From: Paenibacillus herberti
Lineage (GTDB): Bacteria > Bacillota > Bacilli > Paenibacillales > Paenibacillaceae
DNA length: 64,000 bases
Assembly: GCF_002233675.1 (NCBI RefSeq)
Contig: NZ_NMUQ01000001.1
Span: 999,938 to 1,063,937, forward strand
Direction of reading: 5' to 3'
A model generated the notes under the pieces. It had not been told where the DNA came from. It made no database searches and saw only the letters and a list, made by a program, of their open reading frames with translations. A program made the translations under genes and the position numbers. Of this stretch, positions 26,922 through 34,765 are shown one piece after another; the first letter of the stretch is position 1, and the number at the start of each line of letters is the position of its first letter.

Positions 26922-28370
26922 ATGTCGAAAGAAAAGCAATTCGTAACCGAAATTACTCCGCAGGGAGAGGATTTCTCCCGTTGGTATATTGATGTAATCA
27001 AAAAAGCCGAGCTGATGGACTATTCTCCGGTCAGAGGCTGTATCGTTTTCCGGCCAGACGGCTATGAAATTTGGGAACATATTAAGGAAGAGCTGGACCG
27101 TCGTTTCAAGGAGACGGGTCATCGCAACGCCTACTTCCCGCTGTTCATTCCGGAGAGCTTTTTCCAAAAAGAAAAAGAGCATGTCGAGGGCTTCAATCCC
27201 GAGCTTCCTTGGGTAACGGAAGCCGGCGGCGAGCTGCTTGAGGAAAGACTGGCTATTCGCCCAACGTCGGAGACGATGATCGGTCATATGTACAGCAAGT
27301 GGATTCACTCGTACCGCGACCTTCCTGTGCTGATCAACCAATGGGCGAACGTCGTCCGCTGGGAAAAGCGTACCTTGCCGTTCCTTCGCACGAGCGAGTT
27401 CCTCTGGCAGGAAGGCCATACTGCACATGAAACAGAATCCGAGGCGCGCGAGGAAACGATGCGCATGCTGGAAACTTATCGCAGCTTCGTCGAGGACTAT
27501 CTTGCGATTCCGGTTATCAGCGGCGAAAAAACGCCATCCGAGCGTTTTGCCGGTGCTGTAGACACCTATTCCATCGAAGCGATGATGAAGGATGGGCGCG
27601 CAGTACAAGCGGGAACGTCGCATTACCTTGGCAACAAATTTGCCGTGGCATTCGATATTAAGTTCCTCGACCGCGACAATCAGCAGCAGTTCGCTCATAC
27701 AACTTCTTGGGGTGTCAGCACTCGTTTGATCGGTTCCTTGATCATGGTGCATGGCGATGACCGTGGCCTCGTATTGCCGCCGAAGGTTGCACCAACCCAA
27801 GTGATCATGATCCCAATTGGACCTCCTAAAACCCGTGATGCTGTCATTGCTCGTGTCGACGAGCTTTATTGCCAGCTTAAAGGAGCCGGTGTCCGCGTTC
27901 GTGTCGACGACCGTTCCGATATGAGCCCGGGCTGGAAATTCAATGAGTATGAAATGCGCGGTGTACCGATCCGTCTGGAACTCGGACCTCGCGATATGGA
28001 TAACGGCGTCTGCGTGCTTGTCTCCCGCGTCAGCGGCGAGAAACGCATTGTCGCTCAAGCCGATCTCGTTTCCGAAATTTCCCGTATGCTGGAGGAAGTT
28101 CATCACGAAATGTACGAGAAGGCCAAATCTTTCCGCGCGGACAACACCCATGCGGTTGATACGCTGGACGAAATGAAGGCGCTGCTGGAGCAGAAGCGTG
28201 GCTTCGTTACGGCTGGCTGGTGTGGTTCTGCCGCTTGCGAGAAGCAGGTCAAGGAAGAGACCGGCGCTACGAGCCGCAACATTCCATTCGACCCTGCCGA
28301 GCGCAAGGCTAACTGTCTGTGCTGCGGCGAAAAGGCCGAGCATACCGTTGTATTTGCTCGCGCTTACTAA
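26922..28370 (+). CDS. proS: Prolyl-tRNA synthetase, archaeal/eukaryotic type
   Basis: This class II synthetase charges tRNA-Pro. At 482 aa it is shorter than the usual bacterial ProRS of about 565 aa and has no room for the INS editing domain. Features match the archaeal/eukaryotic (ProRS type 3) form: motif 2 around RWEKRTLPFLRTSEFLWQEG, motif 3 with GVSTRLIGSLIMVHGDDRG, and a C-terminal cysteine-containing domain (C434, C439, C465, C467, C468) of the zinc-binding kind. In B. subtilis the bacterial-type enzyme occupies this rasP-polC position, as I recall. The start ATG 26922 is 21 bp after rseP. Confidence 0.95.
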   Translation: MSKEKQFVTEITPQGEDFSRWYIDVIKKAELMDYSPVRGCIVFRPDGYEIWEHIKEELDRRFKETGHRNAYFPLFIPESFFQKEKEHVEGFNPELPWVTEAGGELLEERLAIRPTSETMIGHMYSKWIHSYRDLPVLINQWANVVRWEKRTLPFLRTSEFLWQEGHTAHETESEAREETMRMLETYRSFVEDYLAIPVISGEKTPSERFAGAVDTYSIEAMMKDGRAVQAGTSHYLGNKFAVAFDIKFLDRDNQQQFAHTTSWGVSTRLIGSLIMVHGDDRGLVLPPKVAPTQVIMIPIGPPKTRDAVIARVDELYCQLKGAGVRVRVDDRSDMSPGWKFNEYEMRGVPIRLELGPRDMDNGVCVLVSRVSGEKRIVAQADLVSEISRMLEEVHHEMYEKAKSFRADNTHAVDTLDEMKALLEQKRGFVTAGWCGSAACEKQVKEETGATSRNIPFDPAERKANCLCCGEKAEHTVVFARAY

Positions 28371-28402
28371 GCTTCAAATCTGATTGTGTCAGTTTACAAA
28401 AA

Positions 28403-28429
28403 AAGAAGCCCGCCTCGGGCTTCTTTTTT
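28403..28429 (+). terminator. Intrinsic terminator after proS
   Basis: A 10-bp stem AAGAAGCCCG / CGGGCTTCTT with a 3-nt loop runs straight into a T-tract. It ends the uppS-to-proS transcript. Confidence 0.92.
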
Positions 28430-28515
28430 GCATTCCGGGGTAATATGAATCCGCATGGCGAAGCGGGTTACCGCTTCGAGAACAAGCGGTGATCCTAGAT
28501 AAGAAAAAGGGGAAT

Positions 28516-28727
28516 ATGAATTTATACGAATATGTTTCAATTTTAAAAGAGATCAACGAAAGAGGGAATTAATGGTGAAGAGAAAATAGGGTGATCTATC
28601 TCATTGGAGAGGAATATTACAGAAGACATACAGACAAATGTATATCGAAGAAGTGGATTTCACGGGGCATGTTACACTTGTTGTTTTTAATAAAGGGTAC
28701 TACTTAGGTACCTATATAGGTAAATGA
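28516..28727 (+). pseudogene. AT-rich gene remnant of unknown origin
   Basis: Two short frames, MNLYEYVSILKEINERGN (from ATG 28516) and a 29-residue piece from ATG 28638 containing EEVDFTGHVTLVVFN, have protein-like composition. They are separated by stops and a frame change. AT content is higher than in neighbours, suggesting an acquired gene that has decayed. I do not recognise the family. The second fragment ends inside the left 16-bp inverted repeat region. Confidence 0.4.
28698..28713 (+). repeat. Left copy of 16-bp inverted repeat
   Basis: TACTACTTAGGTACCT here is the exact reverse complement of the sequence at 29285-29300. The pair brackets about 570 bp containing the periodic repeats and the IS66 remnant. 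Confidence 0.8.
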
Positions 28728-28831
28728 TAAACGTCCGAATAATCCTGCGCTGTGCAGGATCATCGGGGGCGTGCTTCTCCTCTGGAATTGAATAGGGTTT
28801 GAACTCGTCTTTCGTGGGCAACGCAACTTTT

Positions 28832-29010
28832 TTTGTACGATTTATCGTATAAAACTCGGTTTATAGCCGCCTCTTTTCAACACTTTGTATGATAAAACAT
28901 ACAAAGCCGAGCTTTCGTCGCCTATGCCCAGCCATTTTGAATGATTTATCGTACAATATCTAAAATATCAGCACGGCCCGAATGCATGTTGAGTGAAAAA
29001 TCATACAAAA
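28832..29010. repeat. Four degenerate palindromic repeats with exact 52-bp period
   Basis: Repeat units of 23 bp start at 28832, 28884, 28936 and 28988. Unit 1 and unit 3 match at about 19 of 23 bases, and unit 2 and unit 4 at about 17 of 23. Each has the form TTTGTAYGAT..ATCRTACAAA, an imperfect palindrome, best in units 1 and 2. Intervening 29-bp stretches share only short blocks such as CGCCT. The period is about five DNA helical turns. It is not a CRISPR, because the repeats are too diverged. Confidence 0.75.
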
Positions 29011-29063
29011 TGTGCATGCCCACATCAATACGAGACTGATTTGGTGTTACGACTTAAGCCTAT

Positions 29064-29290
29064 CTAAGCCGCAGTTGCCCCGACAAGGCTGAGACAAGCG
29101 AAGGGAGCAGCTCCAGCTCCCGTCGAAACCACAATGCGCTTCGAACGAATTGCCGGGCTCCTTCCGTCGTTCGAAAACTCCCGGAAACCTTCTGTTTGAC
29201 CTTCACCAAACGCGAGTCTCGCTTCGCTGGGTTGTTGTCAAACGGGATCTGGTCATCCGAATAGTGCGCCCTAGCTAAATTTAGAGGTAC
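29064..29290 (-). pseudogene. IS66-family transposase (TnpC) C-terminal remnant
   Basis: On the minus strand a 75-residue frame ending at 29064 contains DDQIPFDNNPAKRDSRLVKV and VSGSFRTTEGARQF. These match the conserved C-terminus of IS66 transposases, where the PFDNN-AER-R-VKVKQK-SG-FR pattern is typical. An in-frame stop lies immediately upstream (29291-29293), so the rest of the transposase is gone. The end has LRLR before the stop. This is a dead fragment. Confidence 0.85.
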
Positions 29291-29300
29291 CTAAGTAGTA
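29285..29300 (-). repeat. Right copy of 16-bp inverted repeat
   Basis: AGGTACCTAAGTAGTA pairs exactly with 28698-28713. The core TTAGGTACCTAA is itself palindromic. No target-site duplication is visible outside the pair. Confidence 0.8.
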
Positions 29301-29347
29301 ACTTTGGGACCAGTCTAATCCGTTATCTTCTTTCTACAAAACGAACA

Positions 29348-29444
29348 AGGAAGCGGAGCGAAACTTGGACAAGCACTACGACACCCGTCCACATGGACGG
29401 GTGTCGTTGGAGATAGAATGGGGCCGATAAGGCTATCATTCTAT
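29348..29444. repeat. Hairpin element 1 with AGGAAGCGGAGCGAA head
   Basis: The 15-base head at 29348-29362 recurs exactly at 29470-29484. It is followed by a perfect 13-bp stem with a 4-nt loop (29378-29407) and then a second hairpin with arms ATAGAATG / CATTCTAT (29413-29444). There is no T-tract, so these are not typical terminators. Confidence 0.7.
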
Positions 29445-29469
29445 ATAAGATGAATTAATGAAATAAACG

Positions 29470-29611
29470 AGGAAGCGGAGCGAACCGGCCTTCTGGAGAA
29501 GCAACGCGTTCGCCTTTGTAGGCGGATTCCCCCCTTATAGAGGGGGTAGGGAAATCAGGGAATCCGACTACAACAGCGATCGGAAGAAGGACCGGTTCGC
29601 GCAGCGAGTTC
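29470..29611. repeat. Nested palindromic element 2 (MITE/REP-like)
   Basis: Outer arms 29471-29494 and 29583-29611 pair through GCGAACCGG / CCGGTTCGC and flanking matches. Inner arms 29516-29531 and 29558-29573 pair at 15 of 16 positions. The whole 140-bp segment could fold as one long branched hairpin. It begins with the same head as element 1, so the two belong to one repeat family. It is probably a dispersed palindromic element. Confidence 0.7.
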
Positions 29612-29712
29612 CATCGTAATATTTCTAAGCACAGCATATAGATTAGCCATTCGAACACTAGTCGTTTCGCATCTGACGACAACTTCCTATGTTCTTCCCC
29701 TATCTTCAACGC

Positions 29713-29718
29713 TATAAT
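29713..29718 (+). promoter_or_regulatory. Probable -10 box of the polC promoter
   Basis: TATAAT lies 40 bp before the polC start. No strong -35 is seen; TGTTCT at 29690-29695 gives a 17-bp spacer. Because a strong terminator and 1.3 kb separate polC from proS, a promoter here is expected. Confidence 0.5.
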
Positions 29719-29758
29719 AAGAGTCTATGAAGTTTTAGCGTTAATCAGGAGGAATGAC

Positions 29759-32700
29759 ATGAGCGAGGGCAAGAGACAGCGTTTTGAGCTGTTGATGAAG
29801 CAAGCGGAGCTGCCGCCGGAGCTGGTCGGGAACCATTTTACCGATGGACATATTGAGAAGGTATTGGTCAGCCCGAGCAACCGCGAATGGACGTTTTACA
29901 TTACAAAAAGCTCCCTAGTGAAGAAGGATTTTTATACGATTTTTTGCCGTATGATCAAGCAGAAATTCAGTCATCTGGCCGAGGTGTCCTTCTGCTTCAC
30001 GTACGATGAGGAAGTATCCACCGACGAGCTGGCGCTGGAATATTGGCCGCTGTTCGTTGAATGGGCACAGCAGGAGATGGCTTCAGTCAACGGCTGGCTC
30101 GCAAAGGCCGCTCCATCGGCTAGTGGCGGAGCGCTGCAAATTATGCTGATGGACCGCGCAGGACTAGAGCTCGCAAAGCGCAAAAAAATCGATGAAGCGA
30201 TTGTGCGCTTTTATGAAGATCGGTTCCGCCGGACGCTGCGTGTCAAGCTGACCGCTGGTGAAAATGCGCGTGAGCTGTACGAAGAATTCGAGAAACGAGT
30301 TGTGCAGGAGAACAGCGAGCAAGTGCAGCAAATCATGGAGAGTGTAACATCCGAAGCGGTACCGGAGGCGGAAGAGGGCGATGTGAGACTTGCTGTCGGC
30401 TACGATATCCGCGAAGAAGCCGTCCCGATGATGAATATCGTTGAAGAAGAGAAAAAGATTACGGTGCAAGGCACTGTTTTCGGCCTCGATGTCAAGGAGC
30501 TGCGCAACGGAAGTACGCTGTTTACATTTAATGTGACGGACTTTACGGATTCCATGGCGATGAAGATGTTTGCCAAAACAAAGGAAGATGTAAAAGTTCT
30601 CTCCAAACTGTTCAATGGCAAATGGATTAAAGCACGTGGTCGCGTGGAATATGATCGCTTTATGCAGGAGCCGGAACTGGTCATGATGCCGAGTGATTTG
30701 CATGAGGTGCATGCGCCCAAGGAGCGTACCGATACGGCCGAGGTCAAGCGTGTAGAGTTCCATTTGCACACGACGATGAGTACGATGGACGCGGTAACAT
30801 CTGTAGACACTTACATCAAGACGGCTGCCAAGTGGGGCCATTCTGCAATCGCCGTAACCGATCATGGCAATGTGCAGTGTTATCCGGATGCTTTTAAACA
30901 TGGCAAGAAAAACGGCGTTAAGGTGTTGTTCGGCGTTGAAGCCAATGTCGTAAACGATGCCGTGCCGATGGTACTTAACTCAAGGGAAGAGTCGCTCAAA
31001 GACGCGGAATATGTCGTTTTCGATATCGAGACGACGGGCCTGTCCATCGTGAATTGTAAAATTATCGAGCTGGCTGGTGTCAAGTACAAGAATGGCCATG
31101 AGATTGATCGGTTCGCGACGTTTATTGACCCGCATGAGAAAATTCCTTACCATATCCAGCAATTGACCAATATTACGGATGATATGGTGCGGGGTGCGCC
31201 AGAGCTGGAGCCCAAGCTGAGGGAGTTCATCGAGTTTGTTGGAGACTGCGTATTAGTTGCGCATAACGCCCGATTCGATATTGGCTTCATTCAAGCTTCT
31301 TGCAAAGCCATCGGCATCCCTGAGCTGAAGAACCCAGTGCTCGATACGCTGGAGCTGGCAAGATTTTTGCATCCAACGATGAAAAATCACCGACTGAACA
31401 CGCTGGCTACTAAGTACAAAGCTGGTCTCGAGAGCCATCACCGCGCTATCGACGATTCCGTGGCGCTGGCCGGTATTCTGCATGGTCTGATCAACGATGC
31501 AGCGGAGCGTAATGTGACGGGATTGCATCAGCTGAATGATTATGTCGGTATGGACATTTCCAACAGCCGGCCTTTCCACTGCAATATTTACGCGCTGAAC
31601 GCAGTGGGCAAAAAAAATCTATTCAAGCTGATCTCGCTGTCGCATACTCAACATTTCAAACGTGTCGCCTGCATCCCGAAAAGCAAGCTGAAGGATCTGC
31701 GCGAAGGACTGCTTGTTATATCCGGCTGTGAAAAGAGCGAGTTCTTTGAAACTGTGCTCAACAAAACGGTCGAGGAAGCCGAGGACGTAGCGGAATTCTA
31801 TGACGTGCTGGAAATTCAGCCGGTCGATTTCTATATGCATCTAGTCGACAAGGGACTTGTCAGCAGCCGTGCCGAGATCGAAGAAGCAATGCGCAAAATA
31901 TGCCGAATCGGCGACAAGCTCCGCAAGCCGGTCATTGCGACCGGCAACGTACATTACCTCAATCCGCGTGAAAAGATGTACCGCGAGATTACGATCCTGG
32001 GTATTACAGGTTTCAGTCCGCTCAAAAATCAGCGCCTTCCGGATGCGCATTTGCGTACGACGGATGAGATGTTGCAGGAGTTCCGCTTCCTTGGTGATGA
32101 GCTTGCCTATCAGGTTGTCGTGACGAATACGGTAGAGCTGGCGGAACGGTTCGAGTCATACGAAATGTTCCCGGATAAGCTGTATACGCCAATTATCGAG
32201 GGAGCGGATGACGAAATCCGCGAAACTTGCTACGCCACGGCGCGCAAGTTGTACGGAGAGGATCTGCCGCAGGTCGTCATCGACCGGTTGGAGAAGGAAC
32301 TCATACCGATTATTAAATACGGCTTCTCCGCCAACTATTTAATCTCAGAGCGGCTCGTCAAAAAGTCCAACGAAGACGGTTATCTAGTCGGTTCCCGTGG
32401 GTCCGTCGGCAGCTCTGTCGTCGCAACTTTCCTCGGTATTTCCGAAGTTAACCCGCTGCCTCCGCATTTCCTTTGTAAGACAGATGGTTGCTGTCACAGC
32501 GAATGGATTCTTGATGGTAGCGTGTCATCCGGCTATAACTTGGCAGATAAGGCTTGTCCGAAGTGTGGATCCATGATGCGAGGCGACGGACAGGACATTC
32601 CGTTCGAGACCTTCCTTGGTTTCAAGGGCGACAAGGTTCCCGATATCGATCTCAACTTCTCCGGCGAGTATCAACCGATTGCGCATAACTTTACCAAGGA

Positions 32701-34063
32701 GATTTTCGGGGAAAAATGTGTGTTCCGTGCCGGGACGATCGGTACGGTAGCAGAGAAAACGGCTTACGGCTTTGCCAAGAAATATGAGGAAGAGAAGGGG
32801 CGCAAATGGCGCGGAGCGGAGCTTAGCCGCCTTGCTTCCGGTTGTACGGGAGTGAAGCGGAGCACCGGCCAGCATCCCGGCGGCATTGTCGTTGTACCGG
32901 ATTATATGGAAGTCGAGGATATTACACCGGTCCAGTATCCCGCTGACGACACGGGCGCCGAGTGGAAAACGACTCATTTTGACTACCATGCATTCGACGC
33001 GAACTTGCTTAAGCTTGATATTCTTGGGCACGATGACCCGACGATGATGAGGATGTTGCAGGATCTGACGGGCATTGACCCAACAACGATCCCGATGAAT
33101 GATCCAAAAGTCATGAGCATGTTCAACTCTACGGCAGCACTCGGCGTAACGCCGGAAAAGATTCGCTCCAAGGTTGCTACCTACGGCGTGCCGGAGATGG
33201 GCACAAAGTTCGTTCGCCAAATGCTAGAGGAGACGCAGCCCACTTCGTTCGCGGACTTATTGCAAATCTCGGGTCTGTCACATGGCACGGGCGTATGGAT
33301 TGGCAACGCGCAAGAGCTGATTAAGAAGGGCACCTGTACGATCAAAACCGTTATTGGCTGCCGCGACGAGATTATGCTCTTCCTGATCTACAAGGCAGGT
33401 ATGGACGCCGGACTCGCTTTCAAAATTACCGAGAGCGTGCGTAAAGGCAAGGGATTGACGCCGGAATGGATCGAGGAAATGAAACGCTGCAAGGTTCCTC
33501 AGTGGTACATCGATTCCTGCCTGCGCATTGAGTACATGTTTCCGAAAGCGCATGCCGCCGCTTACGTCATTTCGGCTGTGCGCACCGCATTTTTCAAGCT
33601 CTATCATCCAATTGCCTATTATGCAACCTACTTCACGGTGCGGGCGGAAGACTTCGATCTTGAGCTGCTTTGCCAGGGTTACGACAGCATTCTGAAAAGG
33701 TTGGTCGAGATCGAGCAGAAAGGTTTCGCGGCTTTGCCGAAAGAGAAAGCTGCGGTATCCATTCTCGAGATGGCGCTGGAAATGACGGCGCGCGGCTTCT
33801 CTTTCAAGCCGGTTGACCTGTATGTCTCCGATTCTACCCGTTGGACGATCGATGGCGACAGCCTCACTCCTCCATTCGCAGCGATTGCTGGTATTGGCGA
33901 TAATGCGGCACGCAATATCGCTGGTGCACGCGATGCGGGCGAATATCTATCGGTGGAAGACTTCCAACAGCGCTCCAAGGCGACCAAGACAACTATCGAA
34001 GTTTTGGGCAATATGGGTTGTTTCAGGGGGCTGCCGGAATCGAATCAACTTTCCCTGTTCTAG
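29759..34063 (+). CDS. polC: DNA polymerase III alpha subunit, PolC type
   Basis: PolC is the main replicative polymerase of low-GC Gram-positives, with built-in proofreading. The 1434-aa length is near the B. subtilis 1437. Visible domains in order: N-terminal region; OB fold (about 220-320); PHP part 1 (VEFHLHTTMSTMDAV near 330); DEDD exonuclease inserted in the PHP domain (VFDIETTGLS with D422 and E424); PHP part 2; and the family C polymerase core. The core has the PDIDLNFSGEYQ catalytic motif and a Cys-containing segment before it (CCHSEW...CPKCGS). AGGAGG precedes ATG 29759. Confidence 0.98.
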   Translation: MSEGKRQRFELLMKQAELPPELVGNHFTDGHIEKVLVSPSNREWTFYITKSSLVKKDFYTIFCRMIKQKFSHLAEVSFCFTYDEEVSTDELALEYWPLFVEWAQQEMASVNGWLAKAAPSASGGALQIMLMDRAGLELAKRKKIDEAIVRFYEDRFRRTLRVKLTAGENARELYEEFEKRVVQENSEQVQQIMESVTSEAVPEAEEGDVRLAVGYDIREEAVPMMNIVEEEKKITVQGTVFGLDVKELRNGSTLFTFNVTDFTDSMAMKMFAKTKEDVKVLSKLFNGKWIKARGRVEYDRFMQEPELVMMPSDLHEVHAPKERTDTAEVKRVEFHLHTTMSTMDAVTSVDTYIKTAAKWGHSAIAVTDHGNVQCYPDAFKHGKKNGVKVLFGVEANVVNDAVPMVLNSREESLKDAEYVVFDIETTGLSIVNCKIIELAGVKYKNGHEIDRFATFIDPHEKIPYHIQQLTNITDDMVRGAPELEPKLREFIEFVGDCVLVAHNARFDIGFIQASCKAIGIPELKNPVLDTLELARFLHPTMKNHRLNTLATKYKAGLESHHRAIDDSVALAGILHGLINDAAERNVTGLHQLNDYVGMDISNSRPFHCNIYALNAVGKKNLFKLISLSHTQHFKRVACIPKSKLKDLREGLLVISGCEKSEFFETVLNKTVEEAEDVAEFYDVLEIQPVDFYMHLVDKGLVSSRAEIEEAMRKICRIGDKLRKPVIATGNVHYLNPREKMYREITILGITGFSPLKNQRLPDAHLRTTDEMLQEFRFLGDELAYQVVVTNTVELAERFESYEMFPDKLYTPIIEGADDEIRETCYATARKLYGEDLPQVVIDRLEKELIPIIKYGFSANYLISERLVKKSNEDGYLVGSRGSVGSSVVATFLGISEVNPLPPHFLCKTDGCCHSEWILDGSVSSGYNLADKACPKCGSMMRGDGQDIPFETFLGFKGDKVPDIDLNFSGEYQPIAHNFTKEIFGEKCVFRAGTIGTVAEKTAYGFAKKYEEEKGRKWRGAELSRLASGCTGVKRSTGQHPGGIVVVPDYMEVEDITPVQYPADDTGAEWKTTHFDYHAFDANLLKLDILGHDDPTMMRMLQDLTGIDPTTIPMNDPKVMSMFNSTAALGVTPEKIRSKVATYGVPEMGTKFVRQMLEETQPTSFADLLQISGLSHGTGVWIGNAQELIKKGTCTIKTVIGCRDEIMLFLIYKAGMDAGLAFKITESVRKGKGLTPEWIEEMKRCKVPQWYIDSCLRIEYMFPKAHAAAYVISAVRTAFFKLYHPIAYYATYFTVRAEDFDLELLCQGYDSILKRLVEIEQKGFAALPKEKAAVSILEMALEMTARGFSFKPVDLYVSDSTRWTIDGDSLTPPFAAIAGIGDNAARNIAGARDAGEYLSVEDFQQRSKATKTTIEVLGNMGCFRGLPESNQLSLF

Positions 34064-34140
34064 CTCCACCGATCGCGTTATGGCGCGAACATACTCGTTT
34101 AATCTGTTTCCTGGTAAAAGGCTTGAGAGGAAAACAATTC

Positions 34141-34169
34141 TTGTCAGTCAATACGGGTTATGATATAAT
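34141..34169 (+). promoter_or_regulatory. Sigma-A promoter of the rimP-nusA-infB operon
   Basis: TTGTCA (34141-34146), a 17-bp spacer and TATAAT (34164-34169) with an extended -10 TG at 34161-34162 make a near-consensus strong promoter for the translation/transcription-factor operon. Confidence 0.85.
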
Positions 34170-34204
34170 TTTTTTGGTAATCATGAGGATAGAACTAACT
34201 TTCT

Positions 34205-34228
34205 GAAGAGTGGGGAAACCCACTCTTC
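34205..34228 (+). ncRNA. rimP leader hairpin
   Basis: A perfect 10-bp stem GAAGAGTGGG / CCCACTCTTC closed by a GAAA tetraloop lies in the 5' leader. A short T-rich stretch (GTTTTGT) follows. A similar hairpin before rimP is common in Firmicutes as I recall, and may mediate feedback by NusA or attenuation. Confidence 0.65.
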
Positions 34229-34276
34229 ACGTTTTGTCCACTACTTTTTTCGTTGGAATCAGGGGGTCTATCGGAT

Positions 34277-34738
34277 TTGAGCACATCCAGAATCAAGGCA
34301 GTCATCGAGGAGATGGCTACGCCGTTCCTTAACGACAATGGCTTCGAGCTTGTGGATATTGAATATGTTAAGGAAGGCAACAACTGGTTCCTTCGCGTAT
34401 TTGTGGATAAAGACGGCGGAATTGACATCGACGAGTGCGGCCGGATCAGCGAATATCTGAGCGAGCGCCTGGACGAGAATGATCCCGTCTCAGACGCTTA
34501 TTTTTTGGAGGTTTCATCTCCAGGTGCGGAACGTCCGCTGAAGAAACCCGAGGACGTGAGCAAGGCAGTCGGCAAGCAGGTCAACGTGACTACTTACGAG
34601 CCGATTGATGGATTAAAAGAATTCGAGGGTCCTCTGCTGTCCTTCGACGGAGAGACTGTTTCCGTCCAGATTGGACGCAAAACTCACTCGATTCCATATG
34701 CCAAGGTGGCCAGCGCCAGGCTGGCTATAGTTTTCTAA
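34277..34738 (+). CDS. rimP: Ribosome maturation factor RimP
   Basis: RimP is a 153-aa factor for 30S subunit maturation. The sequence matches the family closely: [20 protein letters not shown], cited by its ends, then [16 protein letters not shown] and [13 protein letters not shown] 34277 is chosen because AGGGGG lies 10 nt upstream; the earlier in-frame start at 34253 adds residues atypical for RimP. It is the first gene of the nusA operon. Confidence 0.95.
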   Translation: MSTSRIKAVIEEMATPFLNDNGFELVDIEYVKEGNNWFLRVFVDKDGGIDIDECGRISEYLSERLDENDPVSDAYFLEVSSPGAERPLKKPEDVSKAVGKQVNVTTYEPIDGLKEFEGPLLSFDGETVSVQIGRKTHSIPYAKVASARLAIVF

Positions 34739-34765
34739 TTAGCGAAAGGGGGATTGACGGTTCCA

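Larger units (their letters stand above)
28430..29758. other. 1.3-kb repeat-rich intergenic region with gene remnants
   Basis: No intact gene is supported here. From left to right it holds: a hairpin at 28459-28478; AT-rich ORF fragments (28516-28727); a hairpin near 28733-28768; four 52-bp-spaced palindromic repeats (28832-29010); a minus-strand IS66 transposase remnant (29064-29290); hairpin elements (29378-29611); and the polC promoter. A 16-bp inverted-repeat pair (28698-28713 and 29285-29300) brackets the middle part. The minus-strand open frame at 29455-29709 lies on the palindromic element and is not called as a gene. Confidence 0.8.

Noticed and set aside
26916-28343. 475-residue minus-strand open frame opposite proS
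   Set aside because: It lies fully antisense to a clear synthetase and shows no protein family features.
28832-29010. CRISPR array (23-bp repeats, 29-bp spacers, constant period)
   Set aside because: Repeats are only about 75-80% identical, palindromic, few in number, and no cas genes are present.
29455-29709. 84-residue minus-strand frame in the proS-polC gap
   Set aside because: It is formed by the nested palindromic repeat, and similar frames would arise wherever that element lies. No ribosome binding site was accepted.
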